Shown piece after piece: positions 1-8,212 of a stretch of 64,000 nucleotides of DNA. Source of the DNA: Palaeococcus pacificus DY20341. Its GTDB lineage: Archaea > Methanobacteriota_B > Thermococci > Thermococcales > Thermococcaceae. The stretch spans positions 992,001 to 1,056,000 of the forward strand of contig NZ_CP006019.1 in assembly GCF_000725425.1 (NCBI RefSeq). The letters run 5' to 3'. Both the position numbers and the translations under genes were made by a program. Every line of letters starts with the position of its first letter. Within the stretch, counting starts at the first letter, position 1. Under the pieces are notes generated by a model, which was not told the origin of the DNA, searched no databases, and worked only from the letters and a program-made list of their open reading frames with translations.

Positions 1-1045
1 AATTGTCGTCTAGCTGAGCAACAACCGCTCTCTCTACTCTCTCTTTCCCCTCGGCTCTTAGAATAGTATGTCTCGTTAGAATTGGAATCCCCAAGCGTCT
101 GACTTTAGCAGCGTGAACGAAATAGCCTCCAACTTTTGGCATGGCCTCAACTATTGCTTTAACCTCAACACCTGCCTGTACAAGTTGATATGCCAAAATT
201 AAGCCCACATTACCAGCACCAACTATTAAAACTCTATCTCCTGGTTTTACCCCATACGTGTTCATTAGAGTTTGAATTGCTCCAGCGCCGTAAACTCCGG
301 GTAAATCGTTGTTCTCAAAAGGAATCATGCGCTCCATAGCTCCTGTAGCCACTACGACAGCTTTTCCCCTAAACTCCATAAGCTCCTTATTCTTTTTGAC
401 TGCCACAACGAGCTTTTCTTCCCCATCTTGAAACATTGCTATAGCTGAAGTCTCCATAAACACTTCAATGTTCTCCCGCTTCTTAAGCTCCTCTTCAAGT
501 ATCTCTGCTATCTTAATACCCCTAACTCCAGCGAACTGCTCCCTCTTTCCAAAGAACTTGTGCGTCTGTTTAACTAATTGACCGCCGAGCATGGGGTTTT
601 CATCGAGCAATACAACTTTTGCACCAGCATCGGCTGCGTTTATTGCTGCCATTAGGCCAGCTGGCCCTCCTCCTATCACAATTATATCGGCGTTCACTTT
701 TTGAGCATCTTTCCACTTCGGCGGCTTAGCGTCTCTTGGCAGCTTTGGCTTGTCCACCTGCTTCTCTATCCTCATGCCCTCTTCGACTAATGTTATACAA
801 GAGCGGACATTTGGAATTCCATTGACTGCAACCAAACAAGAGGAGCACTTCCCTATTGCACAGAAGAGTCCTCTCGGTCTTTCCCTCTTTTCGCTCGTTT
901 TGTACACCCAAATTCCTGCCGCATGAAGCGCCATTGCTATTGTTTCCCCTTCGTATGCTTCTATCGGTTGTCCTTCGAAGTATATCGTTACTTTCTTGCC
1001 CCGTCTATAATCGAAGTTTAGAATAGGATGTTCATTGAGGCGCAT
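1..1045 (-). CDS. Proline dehydrogenase alpha-like flavoprotein with N-terminal [2Fe-2S] domain (partial)
   Basis: The C-terminus is cut off by the window edge; about 348 residues are visible. An N-terminal ferredoxin-like domain (about residues 12-95) carries FCAIGKCSSC plus a later Cys, the usual [2Fe-2S] ligand pattern. A Rossmann FAD site (VIGGGPAGLMAA) and a second nucleotide site (IVGAGNVGL) follow. This is the architecture of the alpha subunit of archaeal dye-linked L-proline dehydrogenase and sarcosine oxidase-like enzymes. The start ATG at 1043-1045 has GGTGA nearby upstream. A 191-nt spacer separates it from the beta gene. The neighbouring proline symporter supports proline as substrate, but this is inference. 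Confidence 0.85.
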   Translation of the reverse strand, partial: MRLNEHPILNFDYRRGKKVTIYFEGQPIEAYEGETIAMALHAAGIWVYKTSEKRERPRGLFCAIGKCSSCLVAVNGIPNVRSCITLVEEGMRIEKQVDKPKLPRDAKPPKWKDAQKVNADIIVIGGGPAGLMAAINAADAGAKVVLLDENPMLGGQLVKQTHKFFGKREQFAGVRGIKIAEILEEELKKRENIEVFMETSAIAMFQDGEEKLVVAVKKNKELMEFRGKAVVVATGAMERMIPFENNDLPGVYGAGAIQTLMNTYGVKPGDRVLIVGAGNVGLILAYQLVQAGVEVKAIVEAMPKVGGYFVHAAKVRRLGIPILTRHTILRAEGKERVERAVVAQLDDN

Positions 1046-1236
1046 AGACTTTCACCAATGTAAATAGATGTGAATAGCTTTATGAGTGTTTTTTCATAGA
1101 AATGTTATGCACCTTTGGTTAGAAAAGCACTTTCTACGGTTCATCGTGCAGTGTTTTGCTTGTGCTGAGCTCACTAACTTTGAGAGATTACTACAAAAAG
1201 CAAAGATAAAAATGGGGGATAAACCCTGATCGGGCA
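1046..1236. other. Intergenic spacer inside the proline dehydrogenase cluster
   Basis: A 191-nt stretch with no convincing gene. It separates the beta gene from the alpha-like gene, both on the minus strand, and may hold a terminator and a second promoter. I see no strong TATA box and no C/D box RNA with a full set of boxes. Confidence 0.5.
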
Positions 1237-2373
1237 TCATCCCATTTGAATTGCCTTGGTTCTGAGCTCGCCCTTCTCGAAACGATAGGGGTCGTACCAC
1301 CAGAGCGGTAATTTGGTTTTGCCCTTCGTTATTAGTTCCGCTAAAGCTTCTGCAACGGCAGGAGCCATCATGAAGCCGTGGCCAGAGAATCCAGCAGCAA
1401 TATAGTAGTCGTTTATCTCCTCTATCCTACCTATTGCAGGATTGCTATCGGGTGTTTTTGCGTAAAAACCAGCCCACGTTCTAAGTATCAGCAAATCCTT
1501 TAAAGCGGGGACTATTTTAATAAAGTTCTTGCTGACTTCCTTTACAAACTCATAAGTTGATGTTAGATCATAAGTAGGGCCGTATTCAAGCCCAATTCCA
1601 CCTACTATTCCTCCATGGGCCGTTTGAGTGAGGTAGGCGTGGTTGTGCTTAAAGGATATAACCATTGGATTAATCTGTCCCTGTCTTAATGGTTGAGTGA
1701 TAACCGCTTGGTGCTTGTAGGGCTCAATAGGGATTTTGATCGGAACTTTTGCCATGGCATTTATGAGCTTAGCCCATGCATTTGTAGCGTTGATTACTAT
1801 ACTTGTCCTGAAGAGACCTCTATTAGTCTTAACACCCTTTATTTCACCGTTTTCCATAACGATGTCCTTAACTTCAGTGTATTCGTGTATCTCTGCTCCG
1901 AGCTTCTTAGCTTCTTGGGCAAAGGCTATGGTGGTCTTGAAAGGATCGGCTTTTCCATCAGTTGGATTCCATGAGGCCGCTAAAACATCCTTTGTGTTTA
2001 GAGGAGGCACTATTTCTTTGGCTTCTTCTGGAGTTATGAGTCGTGTGGGAATGCCAAACCTGTTTTGGAGAGCTATGTTATGCTTGAATTCTTCAACTTC
2101 TTTTTCATCATAGAGCAAAAACAGATAGCCCGTTTGCTTAAAGGGGAACCCAAACTCTTCGCTATATCTTTTCCAAAGCTCGACTGAACGCTTCATCACC
2201 TGGATATTGGCTTCATCGCCAAACTGTTGCCTTATTCCCGTTCCGCACCTAAAAGTTGAGCCTGAGCCAATGAAGCGCTTCTCCAAGATTATAACATTTT
2301 CACCTCTCTTTGCGAGCTCATAAGCTAAAGTTGCCCCAATAATGCCGCCGCCTATGATTGTTATCTCACTCAT
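1237..2373 (-). CDS. FAD-dependent oxidoreductase, proline dehydrogenase/sarcosine oxidase beta-like subunit
   Basis: A 378-residue DAO-superfamily flavoprotein. The N-terminal dinucleotide motif GGGIIG (residues 8-13) is followed by an acidic residue (ILEKR) at the end of the second strand. GTGIRQQFGDEAN follows, and a C-terminal FSGHGFMMAPAVAEALAELI matches the FAD-capping segment of glycine/sarcosine oxidase-type enzymes. In archaeal dye-linked L-proline dehydrogenases the beta subunit of this family oxidises proline to pyrroline-5-carboxylate. It overlaps the upstream BFD-like gene by 8 nt, so the two are translationally coupled. Substrate identity rests on the adjacent PutP-type symporter. 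Confidence 0.88.
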   Translation of the reverse strand: MSEITIIGGGIIGATLAYELAKRGENVIILEKRFIGSGSTFRCGTGIRQQFGDEANIQVMKRSVELWKRYSEEFGFPFKQTGYLFLLYDEKEVEEFKHNIALQNRFGIPTRLITPEEAKEIVPPLNTKDVLAASWNPTDGKADPFKTTIAFAQEAKKLGAEIHEYTEVKDIVMENGEIKGVKTNRGLFRTSIVINATNAWAKLINAMAKVPIKIPIEPYKHQAVITQPLRQGQINPMVISFKHNHAYLTQTAHGGIVGGIGLEYGPTYDLTSTYEFVKEVSKNFIKIVPALKDLLILRTWAGFYAKTPDSNPAIGRIEEINDYYIAAGFSGHGFMMAPAVAEALAELITKGKTKLPLWWYDPYRFEKGELRTKAIQMG

Positions 2374-2653
2374 CGCTGACCACCTTCATCTTTACTGGCT
2401 TAATCGGCATCCTTGCGGTTGGGAGGGCTATCTCTTCCATTTTCTTTCCAGTCCTCTTGCTAATAATTTCGGCAGCCGTTACTATGCAAAACCTCCCTTG
2501 GCAGAAGCCCATTCCAACGTGGGTTAAGCGCTTTATTATCTCCAAATCAGTTATTCCTTGATCAACAACGTCTAATATGTCCTTGAGCGTTACGTCACAT
2601 CCGCATACGAAGGTCTTCTCGGGGTCAATCTTATTGAGGTCAATCTTTATCAT
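2366..2653 (-). CDS. BFD-like [2Fe-2S] electron-transfer subunit
   Basis: A 95-residue protein with CGC near residue 17 and a second pair in GFCQGRFC near residue 50. This is the CxC-x(n)-CxxxxC layout of bacterioferritin-associated ferredoxin-like [2Fe-2S] domains, which are also found fused in sarcosine oxidase and proline dehydrogenase alpha chains. It probably passes electrons between the flavin subunits. Its ATG overlaps the stop of the 407-residue flavoprotein by 4 nt and its 3' end overlaps the beta gene, so the three form one unit. Confidence 0.8.
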   Translation of the reverse strand: MIKIDLNKIDPEKTFVCGCDVTLKDILDVVDQGITDLEIIKRLTHVGMGFCQGRFCIVTAAEIISKRTGKKMEEIALPTARMPIKPVKMKVVSDE

Positions 2654-3873
2654 AATCTCACCTCCTCCAATAAGGCTGCCTTATCCTTAACGTGTTCCAA
2701 GAACTCTTCCTTCAGCTCTTTGCTTCTATTCTCTATGCCAAACGACTCCAAAATGTACGCTCCGACCAATCTTCCTTCCAAGTAGTTCTCATAGTGTCCC
2801 TTTACCCAAGAAGCACTTCCTGCAATGTAAATACCATCAACAACTTCATTCTTAGAATTTCTAAGTGGTAAATATCCACCAAGCTCTTCTACATATTTTA
2901 TTTTTGCTCCCACCTGTTGGGCTAAGTTTATATCCGGCCTCACGCCTTCGGCGATTATGATGGAATCCACCTCGTAAACATTGCCATCCTCATCAACAAC
3001 CATCTCAACACTATTCTCTCCTTCCGCCCTCACTATGGGCTTTTCAATGACTATGAAGTCTAGTTCTGCGTTTTCAAGCTCTCTAACGATTTCTTGAGTG
3101 TGGCTTCCAACAACGGCTATTCTGTTCCCCGGTTTAACTCCCCAAACATTGATGACCTCTAGCGCGAAATCCTGACGGAAAATCCCTGGCATCTCATTGT
3201 TTTCAAAAAGAATGTAGTTCGGTATTGCACCCACGGCTATAATAACTCTCTTGGCTGTGATCTCAAAAAGCTTATCTCCCCTTGCAGCTACAACTAAGAA
3301 AAAGTCTCCATCTCTAATAACTCCTAAAGCAGTCGTCCCTGTAAAAGTCTTAACCCTGTTCAGCTTTTCCACGAGCTCTTTCTTAACCATCTTGGGTGCT
3401 TTTCCACCAAAACCCTCAATTGGGGTGCTCCTTCTTCTGAGCTCTCCTCCTAAAGCCCCTTTTTCTTCTATTATTACAACATTGAGCTTCTCTTGGATTT
3501 CTAAAGCTGCGCCTATTCCCGCGGGCCCTCCCCCTATTACAACAACATCCGCTACATGACGCTCCACGCCGCCTCCAGCACCGGGAACTTCTTGGAGTCC
3601 TTCCATATAGCTCTGCATTTCAATTTTCATGCCTTCTTTAACCTTAGTTTTTCGTGCATCTTGATTTTTAACGCCATTTATAGTAACCAACGCTGGGCCA
3701 AATGTGAAAGCACCTCTCTTCCTTCCACCACCGCTTAGTGTAATCCACCTTATTCCATTCGCCAAAAGGGCAATTGCAATGGGTTCTCCTTTATATGCTT
3801 CCAGTGGTTTTCCTTCAAAATAGATTGTCACTTTTTTAGAAGGGTCTTTTTCGTATAAGTCAAAGGGCCTCAT
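2650..3873 (-). CDS. Alpha-like flavoprotein lacking the N-terminal Fe-S cysteines
   Basis: A 407-residue paralogue of the truncated protein at the window edge. The N-terminal ferredoxin-like fold is recognisable (KKVTIYFEGKPLEAYKGEPIAIALLANGI), and the segment GAFTFGPALVTINGVKNQDARK aligns with the cluster-binding segment of the paralogue. All four cysteines are missing. A Rossmann site (VIGGGPAGIGAA) and a pyridine-nucleotide oxidoreductase-like fold follow. It heads the BFD-beta unit. A plausible role is a structural or flavin-carrying subunit of a multi-subunit proline dehydrogenase. The ATG follows AGGTGAAATACT. Confidence 0.82.
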   Translation of the reverse strand: MRPFDLYEKDPSKKVTIYFEGKPLEAYKGEPIAIALLANGIRWITLSGGGRKRGAFTFGPALVTINGVKNQDARKTKVKEGMKIEMQSYMEGLQEVPGAGGGVERHVADVVVIGGGPAGIGAALEIQEKLNVVIIEEKGALGGELRRRSTPIEGFGGKAPKMVKKELVEKLNRVKTFTGTTALGVIRDGDFFLVVAARGDKLFEITAKRVIIAVGAIPNYILFENNEMPGIFRQDFALEVINVWGVKPGNRIAVVGSHTQEIVRELENAELDFIVIEKPIVRAEGENSVEMVVDEDGNVYEVDSIIIAEGVRPDINLAQQVGAKIKYVEELGGYLPLRNSKNEVVDGIYIAGSASWVKGHYENYLEGRLVGAYILESFGIENRSKELKEEFLEHVKDKAALLEEVRL

Positions 3874-3922
3874 AGTATTTCACCTATGCTCAAGTTTTTA
3901 CATCAATAAAATATCATCTCAT

Positions 3923-3934
3923 GCTTATAAACTT
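3923..3934 (-). promoter_or_regulatory. TATA box of the proline dehydrogenase genes
   Basis: Read on the minus strand this is AAGTTTATAAGC, a good archaeal TATA element about 50-60 nt upstream of the flavoprotein start. Transcription is expected to begin about 25 nt downstream, near 3903. The symporter genes therefore have a separate promoter. Confidence 0.6.
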
Positions 3935-3990
3935 TAATCTTAAAACTTTAGGTTTTAAACTAAAGGTTAAGAAAAGAGAAAACAGAGAAA

Positions 3991-5607
3991 TCAAACAAGT
4001 CCAGCAGCTTTAACAAACTCAGCTACATTTTCAACTTGGCTCTTTGCCCTTGTCTCCATGATGCTCTTCTTTCCGCCTTCAATTGGAACTTTCTTAAAGA
4101 GCTTCTCGTGGGTCTCAACGACATCCTCTGGTGGCTTTGTAAGTAAGCTCACTATGATAATTATCAAGAGCGTTATGAAGAAGTTCACGAAGAACACTGG
4201 CACATCTTGGAACCAGCCGCCGATTGTTCCAAATATTCCTGGTGCATCGGAATGGAATGCCCATCCATATATCTTAGCCTCTAAGAGGACTTCTGAGAGC
4301 AGACCATAAGCCATTCCAACGATTCCTGCTTCCTTTGTAACGCGCTTCCACCAGAGGCTGAGTGTTAAAATTGGCCCAAATCCAACGGCTAATCCTCCCC
4401 AAGCTGTTGCTACCATTTGATAGACTATTTTACTTCCACGCATAGCCCAATACATAGCTAAGATGGCTATCGCTAGGACTACAATCCTACCAATGTTGAC
4501 CATTTGCTTCTTTCCGAGCTCTTTTCCGAGCACTTTGTGGTATAGGTCTCTTGAAACTGCTGAAGAAGCTACAAGCAATTGTGAATCTGCCGTACTCATG
4601 ATGGCTGAGATTATACCCGCTATGATAAAACCTGCTATCCAAGAGGGCATTAACTCAAGAGCCATTGCGGGGATTATTCTCTCTGGGTCGCTTACTTGTA
4701 GTATTCCTCCCTTAACCATTGCAAATCCTAAAAATCCTGCAAAGAAAGCTCCCCATAGGACAATGATGGTCCAAATGCCGCTTATGAATATACCGGGCCT
4801 CCTAAGCTTTCTTGGGTCTTCAACGCTCATATACCTCGTGACTATGTGGGGCTGACCGAGGTAGCCAACTATCCATGATGCATAACCTATAGCAAATATT
4901 AAAGCTGCTACCCCAGCTGCGCCTCCAAATGGATGAATGTGATTGGGATCAACTTGACTCATTATCTCTGTGGCTTTTTCAAGTCCTCCAACCTTCGATA
5001 ATGCTAAGAAGGGCACGATTATCAATGTTAATAACATGAATAATGCTTGAACGACATCAGTCCAAACAACGGCGAAGAATCCTCCTGTAATAACGTAAGC
5101 TGTCAAGATTATCACTGTTATTAATATTGCAGTATTAACATTTATTCCAAATGCTTCGGCGAGTGCTTTACCACCAGCTGCGAACTGAGCGGCAACATAA
5201 GCTGTCATGAAAACAAGGATAATTAAAGCACCTATCACTCTTATTAGCTTAGTGTCATCTTTTAACCTTGCTTCGATATAGTCTGGAACCGTAATTGCTC
5301 TAAATTTACCTGCATAGATTCTAAGCCTCGGTCCGATTAAAACATAATCTGCTAAGGTTCCAAAGAGGCATCCAATCGCTGCCCAAAACGCTCCAAGACC
5401 TGCTTTAAACGCCGCACCGGGATAACCAAGCATTAACCAACCGCTGAAATCACTTGCTTTATCGCTAAGAGAAGCAGCCAATATGTGAACCTTTCTTCCA
5501 CCGACGAAATACTGGTCTTCAGTCTTAGTGTATTTATTAGCCCACCAACCGATGTAAGCTAAAATACCCAGATATACCAAAAATCCAAGCAAAACACCGG
5601 TGTTCAT
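3991..5607 (-). CDS. putP: Sodium/proline symporter (SSS family)
   Basis: A 538-residue polytopic membrane protein of the sodium:solute symporter family with about 13 hydrophobic segments. PutP-like signatures are visible: SDKASDFSGWLMLGYPG near residue 48, GQPHIVTRYM near residue 252, and a Na+-site-like SAIMSTADSQLLVASSAVSRDL near residue 335. It sits directly downstream of its small accessory gene (4-nt overlap) and upstream of the proline dehydrogenase genes. It therefore most likely imports proline with Na+ for catabolism. Another amino acid cannot be excluded from sequence alone. Confidence 0.87.
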   Translation of the reverse strand: MNTGVLLGFLVYLGILAYIGWWANKYTKTEDQYFVGGRKVHILAASLSDKASDFSGWLMLGYPGAAFKAGLGAFWAAIGCLFGTLADYVLIGPRLRIYAGKFRAITVPDYIEARLKDDTKLIRVIGALIILVFMTAYVAAQFAAGGKALAEAFGINVNTAILITVIILTAYVITGGFFAVVWTDVVQALFMLLTLIIVPFLALSKVGGLEKATEIMSQVDPNHIHPFGGAAGVAALIFAIGYASWIVGYLGQPHIVTRYMSVEDPRKLRRPGIFISGIWTIIVLWGAFFAGFLGFAMVKGGILQVSDPERIIPAMALELMPSWIAGFIIAGIISAIMSTADSQLLVASSAVSRDLYHKVLGKELGKKQMVNIGRIVVLAIAILAMYWAMRGSKIVYQMVATAWGGLAVGFGPILTLSLWWKRVTKEAGIVGMAYGLLSEVLLEAKIYGWAFHSDAPGIFGTIGGWFQDVPVFFVNFFITLLIIIIVSLLTKPPEDVVETHEKLFKKVPIEGGKKSIMETRAKSQVENVAEFVKAAGLV

Positions 5608-5783
5608 GCTTTACCCTCCTTTTGTAGTTCTTTAACAAGGTCTTCGTCGTAGGCCAAAATCTCATCGTCCACATAGTACTCTTTTCCAGTTATTTTGTCC
5701 CAATAGCCATACAGCACCATTACCAAAATTCCCAAAATGGTCGGGATAATCAGCGTTGCCCAAGCTGCTCCACTAAGCCCCAT
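5604..5783 (-). CDS. Symporter small accessory protein (59 aa, one membrane segment)
   Basis: A short protein with one membrane helix (about residues 7-27, WATLIIPTILGILVMVLYGYW) and an acidic C-terminal tail. Such proteins regularly precede SSS-family symporters in archaea. I chose the ATG at 5781-5783 because a strong GGAGGTG lies just upstream. A GTG further upstream falls inside the operator-like palindrome and would overlap the predicted leader. The 3' end overlaps the symporter start by 4 nt, implying coupled translation. Confidence 0.78.
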   Translation of the reverse strand: MGLSGAAWATLIIPTILGILVMVLYGYWDKITGKEYYVDDEILAYDEDLVKELQKEGKA

Positions 5784-5803
5784 GTTTTCACCTCCAAGGA
5801 CAT

Positions 5804-5827
5804 AATGCAGCACTATAGTACTGCATT
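5804..5827. promoter_or_regulatory. Palindromic operator-like site at the symporter promoter
   Basis: A 24-nt near-perfect palindrome with arms AATGCAG and CTGCATT and a central ACTATAGT. Only one symmetric pair of positions mismatches. It begins at the expected transcription start (about 25 nt from the TATA box) and ends before the Shine-Dalgarno sequence. This is where an archaeal repressor would block initiation. The binding protein is unknown. Confidence 0.55.
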
Positions 5828-5843
5828 GTGTTTTTTGGTGGTT

Positions 5844-5857
5844 GATATATATAAAGT
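5844..5857 (-). promoter_or_regulatory. TATA box of the symporter operon
   Basis: On the minus strand this reads ACTTTATATATATC, a strong archaeal TATA box preceded by an A-rich BRE-like stretch. Predicted transcription start is near 5825, at the edge of the palindrome. Confidence 0.7.
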
Positions 5858-5956
5858 TATTTCCTTGGCCTTTGGAGAATTATGCCAAAAATTTGTGAAA
5901 CACACTTCATAGATAATATTTTAAATTTGCCAATACAATATTTAAGAGGTGATAAA

Positions 5957-6400
5957 ATGATGAAGGTTAAAGTTATGAGGCCTATTTTCAAACCAGAAGA
6001 ACCGGCTAATTTTATATTATATCCATATTATGTATTTCATTTGAAACTCTTTTACAAACGTATTGGGAGGGAAGATAAAGAGTTTGATTACTTTGCCTAT
6101 GTTGATTGTTATCGCTTTGGTGTAGAGAGGGGAGATGGATTCATTGAAATTCAGGAGTGGAATGTAAGAGAGGATCAAATCATGGAGGAACTTGTAAATA
6201 AAGAGAAGGCACGAGAAAAAGCTCTTGAAAGCGCTTTCCAGTGGGGAAACTTAAGGGTTATTTCCTGGTGGACACCGAGAATTGAAATGATTAAGGAAGA
6301 AAAAGTGTACAAAGTTTTTTGGATATTTGAAGAGGAGGGAGAGAAATATATCATGGACAGCTTAACTGGAGATAAATTTAAACTAAAGGATCTCACCTAA
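5957..6400 (+). CDS. Hypothetical protein (147 aa)
   Basis: A soluble, charged protein rich in aromatic residues (Trp and Tyr) with no recognised motif. The chosen ATG has GAGGTGAT just upstream. A reading extended to 5882 would run back into the promoter region. The TAA-containing 3' end overlaps the end of the convergent GTPase gene by 8 nt. No function is proposed. Confidence 0.65.
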   Translation: MMKVKVMRPIFKPEEPANFILYPYYVFHLKLFYKRIGREDKEFDYFAYVDCYRFGVERGDGFIEIQEWNVREDQIMEELVNKEKAREKALESAFQWGNLRVISWWTPRIEMIKEEKVYKVFWIFEEEGEKYIMDSLTGDKFKLKDLT

Positions 6401-7556
6401 TGTGGAACTCCACTATATCGCCATCCTCCAAAACGTGCTCTGCACCTACCCTCTGGCCGGGGAACTTCACGCTCTTTCCCCAAACTCTTGCATACTTAAA
6501 GTTCTTTGCAAAGTCCTTGTGGACTTTTTTAGCGACATCTATTACTGTTGAACCTTTTTTCATTGGGATTGGAGGATATGCGGGCTCTTCACCGGGAGAC
6601 TTTGTGAACACTCTCACAATACCAGCGAGCTCATAGAGCGTCTCTTTTAAATCTCCGAGCTTTATTTTCTTTCTAGCCGAAACTGGAATTATTCTAAACC
6701 TCTCGCCATAAGCCTCCACAAGCTTCTCGTATCTCTCCTTGCTCCCCGGAGCATCTCCTTTATTCGCAATGATTATGGCTTTCTTCCACACCAGGCTGTT
6801 GTCAAGGGCCTCAGAGAAGTCTTCTAAAGTCACGGGCTCTTTAACGGTAATTTCTGCACTGTGTATCTTTTCTTCCCTGAGCATTTTCATAACTTCACTT
6901 ATGTCTCCTTGGATAAGCTCCTGACCGTTGATGACAATACCGCCCATGGAGGTTCTCTTTATCTCAATCCTAGGCTTTCTCTTGTTTACTTTAATCCCTG
7001 CTCTCTCAAACTCCTTTAAGAGTATCTCCATCTGCTTAATTGGATCTTGAGAAAGGTCAACTACAATAGCTATGGCATCTGCGTTTCTAATTACGGCCAA
7101 AAGCTGAGTTCCCATACCTTTGCCCAAAGCAGCACCTTCAACGAGTCCGGGAACCTCAACGAGCTGAATTTGAACATCTTTATGGAACATCATACCGGGA
7201 ATTGGCTCAACAGTTGTAAAAGCATAGTCCGCAACATCAACATCTACGTTGGTGAGCTTCTTGAGAAGGGAGGACTTTCCAACATTGGGTAATCCTACGA
7301 GAACTATTTGAGCAGCACCTTCCTTTCTAACGCTAAAAGAGTATCCCCCACCCTTCTTTTGGGCCTGCTGTTTTTCTAGTTCTTTCCTAAGCTCCGCTAA
7401 CTTGCGCTTGATTTGAAGCCTGAGCTTCTCTGTTCCCTTGTGCTTTGGAACAGTAGCATACATTTTTTCTAGGGCCCTTATCTTTTGAGGAATTGTCTTT
7501 GCTTCTTTGTACTCCTCTTCGGCTTTTAGGTACTCTATAGTGACGTTGGTGGGCAT
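6393..7556 (-). CDS. DRG/Obg-like GTPase with C-terminal TGS domain
   Basis: A 387-residue GTP-binding protein of the DRG (developmentally regulated GTP-binding) branch of the Obg family. There is a basic helical N-terminus (residues 1-75). G1 is GLPNVGKSS near residue 88, G3 is VEVPGLVEGA near residue 133, G4 is NKGD near residue 265, and a C-terminal TGS domain ends in EDGDIVEFHIR. DRG proteins associate with translating ribosomes. The 3' end overlaps the convergent hypothetical gene. The ATG is preceded by GGGGGTGTTGAA. Confidence 0.9.
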   Translation of the reverse strand: MPTNVTIEYLKAEEEYKEAKTIPQKIRALEKMYATVPKHKGTEKLRLQIKRKLAELRKELEKQQAQKKGGGYSFSVRKEGAAQIVLVGLPNVGKSSLLKKLTNVDVDVADYAFTTVEPIPGMMFHKDVQIQLVEVPGLVEGAALGKGMGTQLLAVIRNADAIAIVVDLSQDPIKQMEILLKEFERAGIKVNKRKPRIEIKRTSMGGIVINGQELIQGDISEVMKMLREEKIHSAEITVKEPVTLEDFSEALDNSLVWKKAIIIANKGDAPGSKERYEKLVEAYGERFRIIPVSARKKIKLGDLKETLYELAGIVRVFTKSPGEEPAYPPIPMKKGSTVIDVAKKVHKDFAKNFKYARVWGKSVKFPGQRVGAEHVLEDGDIVEFHIR

Positions 7557-7596
7557 TTCAACACCCCCTTTCCCTCGCCATTACTCTTAACTCGAG

Positions 7597-7640
7597 CCTT
7601 TTTATAAACCTATGGTAATCACTTTGCGCCAAATTTATAA
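7597..7640. promoter_or_regulatory. Divergent TATA boxes for the GTPase and Lrp genes
   Basis: On the minus strand 7597-7610 reads GGTTTATAAAAAGG and serves the GTPase. On the plus strand 7631-7640 reads AAATTTATAA and serves the Lrp regulator. The two sites are about 30 bp apart back to back, so an autoregulating Lrp protein bound here could affect both. Confidence 0.6.
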
Positions 7641-7672
7641 AGTCTATCGAAAAATTTTAGACAGGTGATGTC

Positions 7673-8125
7673 ATGAGGGCCACTCTTGATGAGATTGATA
7701 AAAAGATCTTGGCGATCCTTCAGAGAAATAGTCGAACCCCTCTCAGAGAGATATCAAAAGCAGTTGGTTTAGCTGAGTCAACCATCTATGAGAGGATTAA
7801 AAAGCTTAAAGACAATGGAGTTATAGAGAGATTCACGGTAATCTTGAATCCAGAGGCGTTGGGCTTTACTATGCTCTCTTTCATTCTAATAAAATCAAAA
7901 GCTGGTATGTATGCTCAAGTTGCAAAAGAACTAATGAAGTACTCTGAAATTGTGGAAATTTATGAAACGACTGGAAACTATGACATGGTAGTGAAGATTA
8001 GAACGAGGAGCAGCGATGAGCTCAATTCATTTTTGGATAAGATTGGGGAAATTAAAGGAGTTGAAGCAACTCACACGATGGTGGTCTTAAAAGCACATAA
8101 AGAGACAACTGAGCTTCCCCTTTAA
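7673..8125 (+). CDS. Lrp/AsnC family transcriptional regulator
   Basis: 150 residues. An N-terminal winged HTH (residues 5-60: DEIDKKILAILQRNSRTPLREISKAVGL and a recognition helix in STIYERIKKLKDNGVI) is followed by a RAM effector domain (about residues 70-145) with TTGNYDMVVKIRT. Lrp proteins are feast/famine regulators that bind amino acids. The start ATG follows AGGTGATGTC. It stands alone and is divergent from the GTPase gene. Confidence 0.92.
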   Translation: MRATLDEIDKKILAILQRNSRTPLREISKAVGLAESTIYERIKKLKDNGVIERFTVILNPEALGFTMLSFILIKSKAGMYAQVAKELMKYSEIVEIYETTGNYDMVVKIRTRSSDELNSFLDKIGEIKGVEATHTMVVLKAHKETTELPL

Positions 8126-8157
8126 TTACTCACTTTTGACCTTTTATGAATGGAAAT

Positions 8158-8169
8158 GCTTATAACTGT
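8158..8169 (+). promoter_or_regulatory. TATA box of pfpI
   Basis: TGCTTATAACTG. The expected start of transcription is near 8190, just upstream of GGAGGTG. This supports the ATG at 8213 and not an in-frame upstream start, which would begin before the promoter. Confidence 0.6.
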
Positions 8170-8212
8170 TCTTTTTCTAATTCTATTTGAACGTTATTAT
8201 GGAGGTGTTGAG

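Noticed and set aside
1100-1200. Possible C/D box RNA in the proline dehydrogenase spacer
   Set aside because: A GATGA and a CTGA occur on opposite strands or without partners; no complete set of boxes.
8150-8212. Upstream extension of pfpI
   Set aside because: It contains the promoter; the GGAGGTG site fixes the start at 8213.
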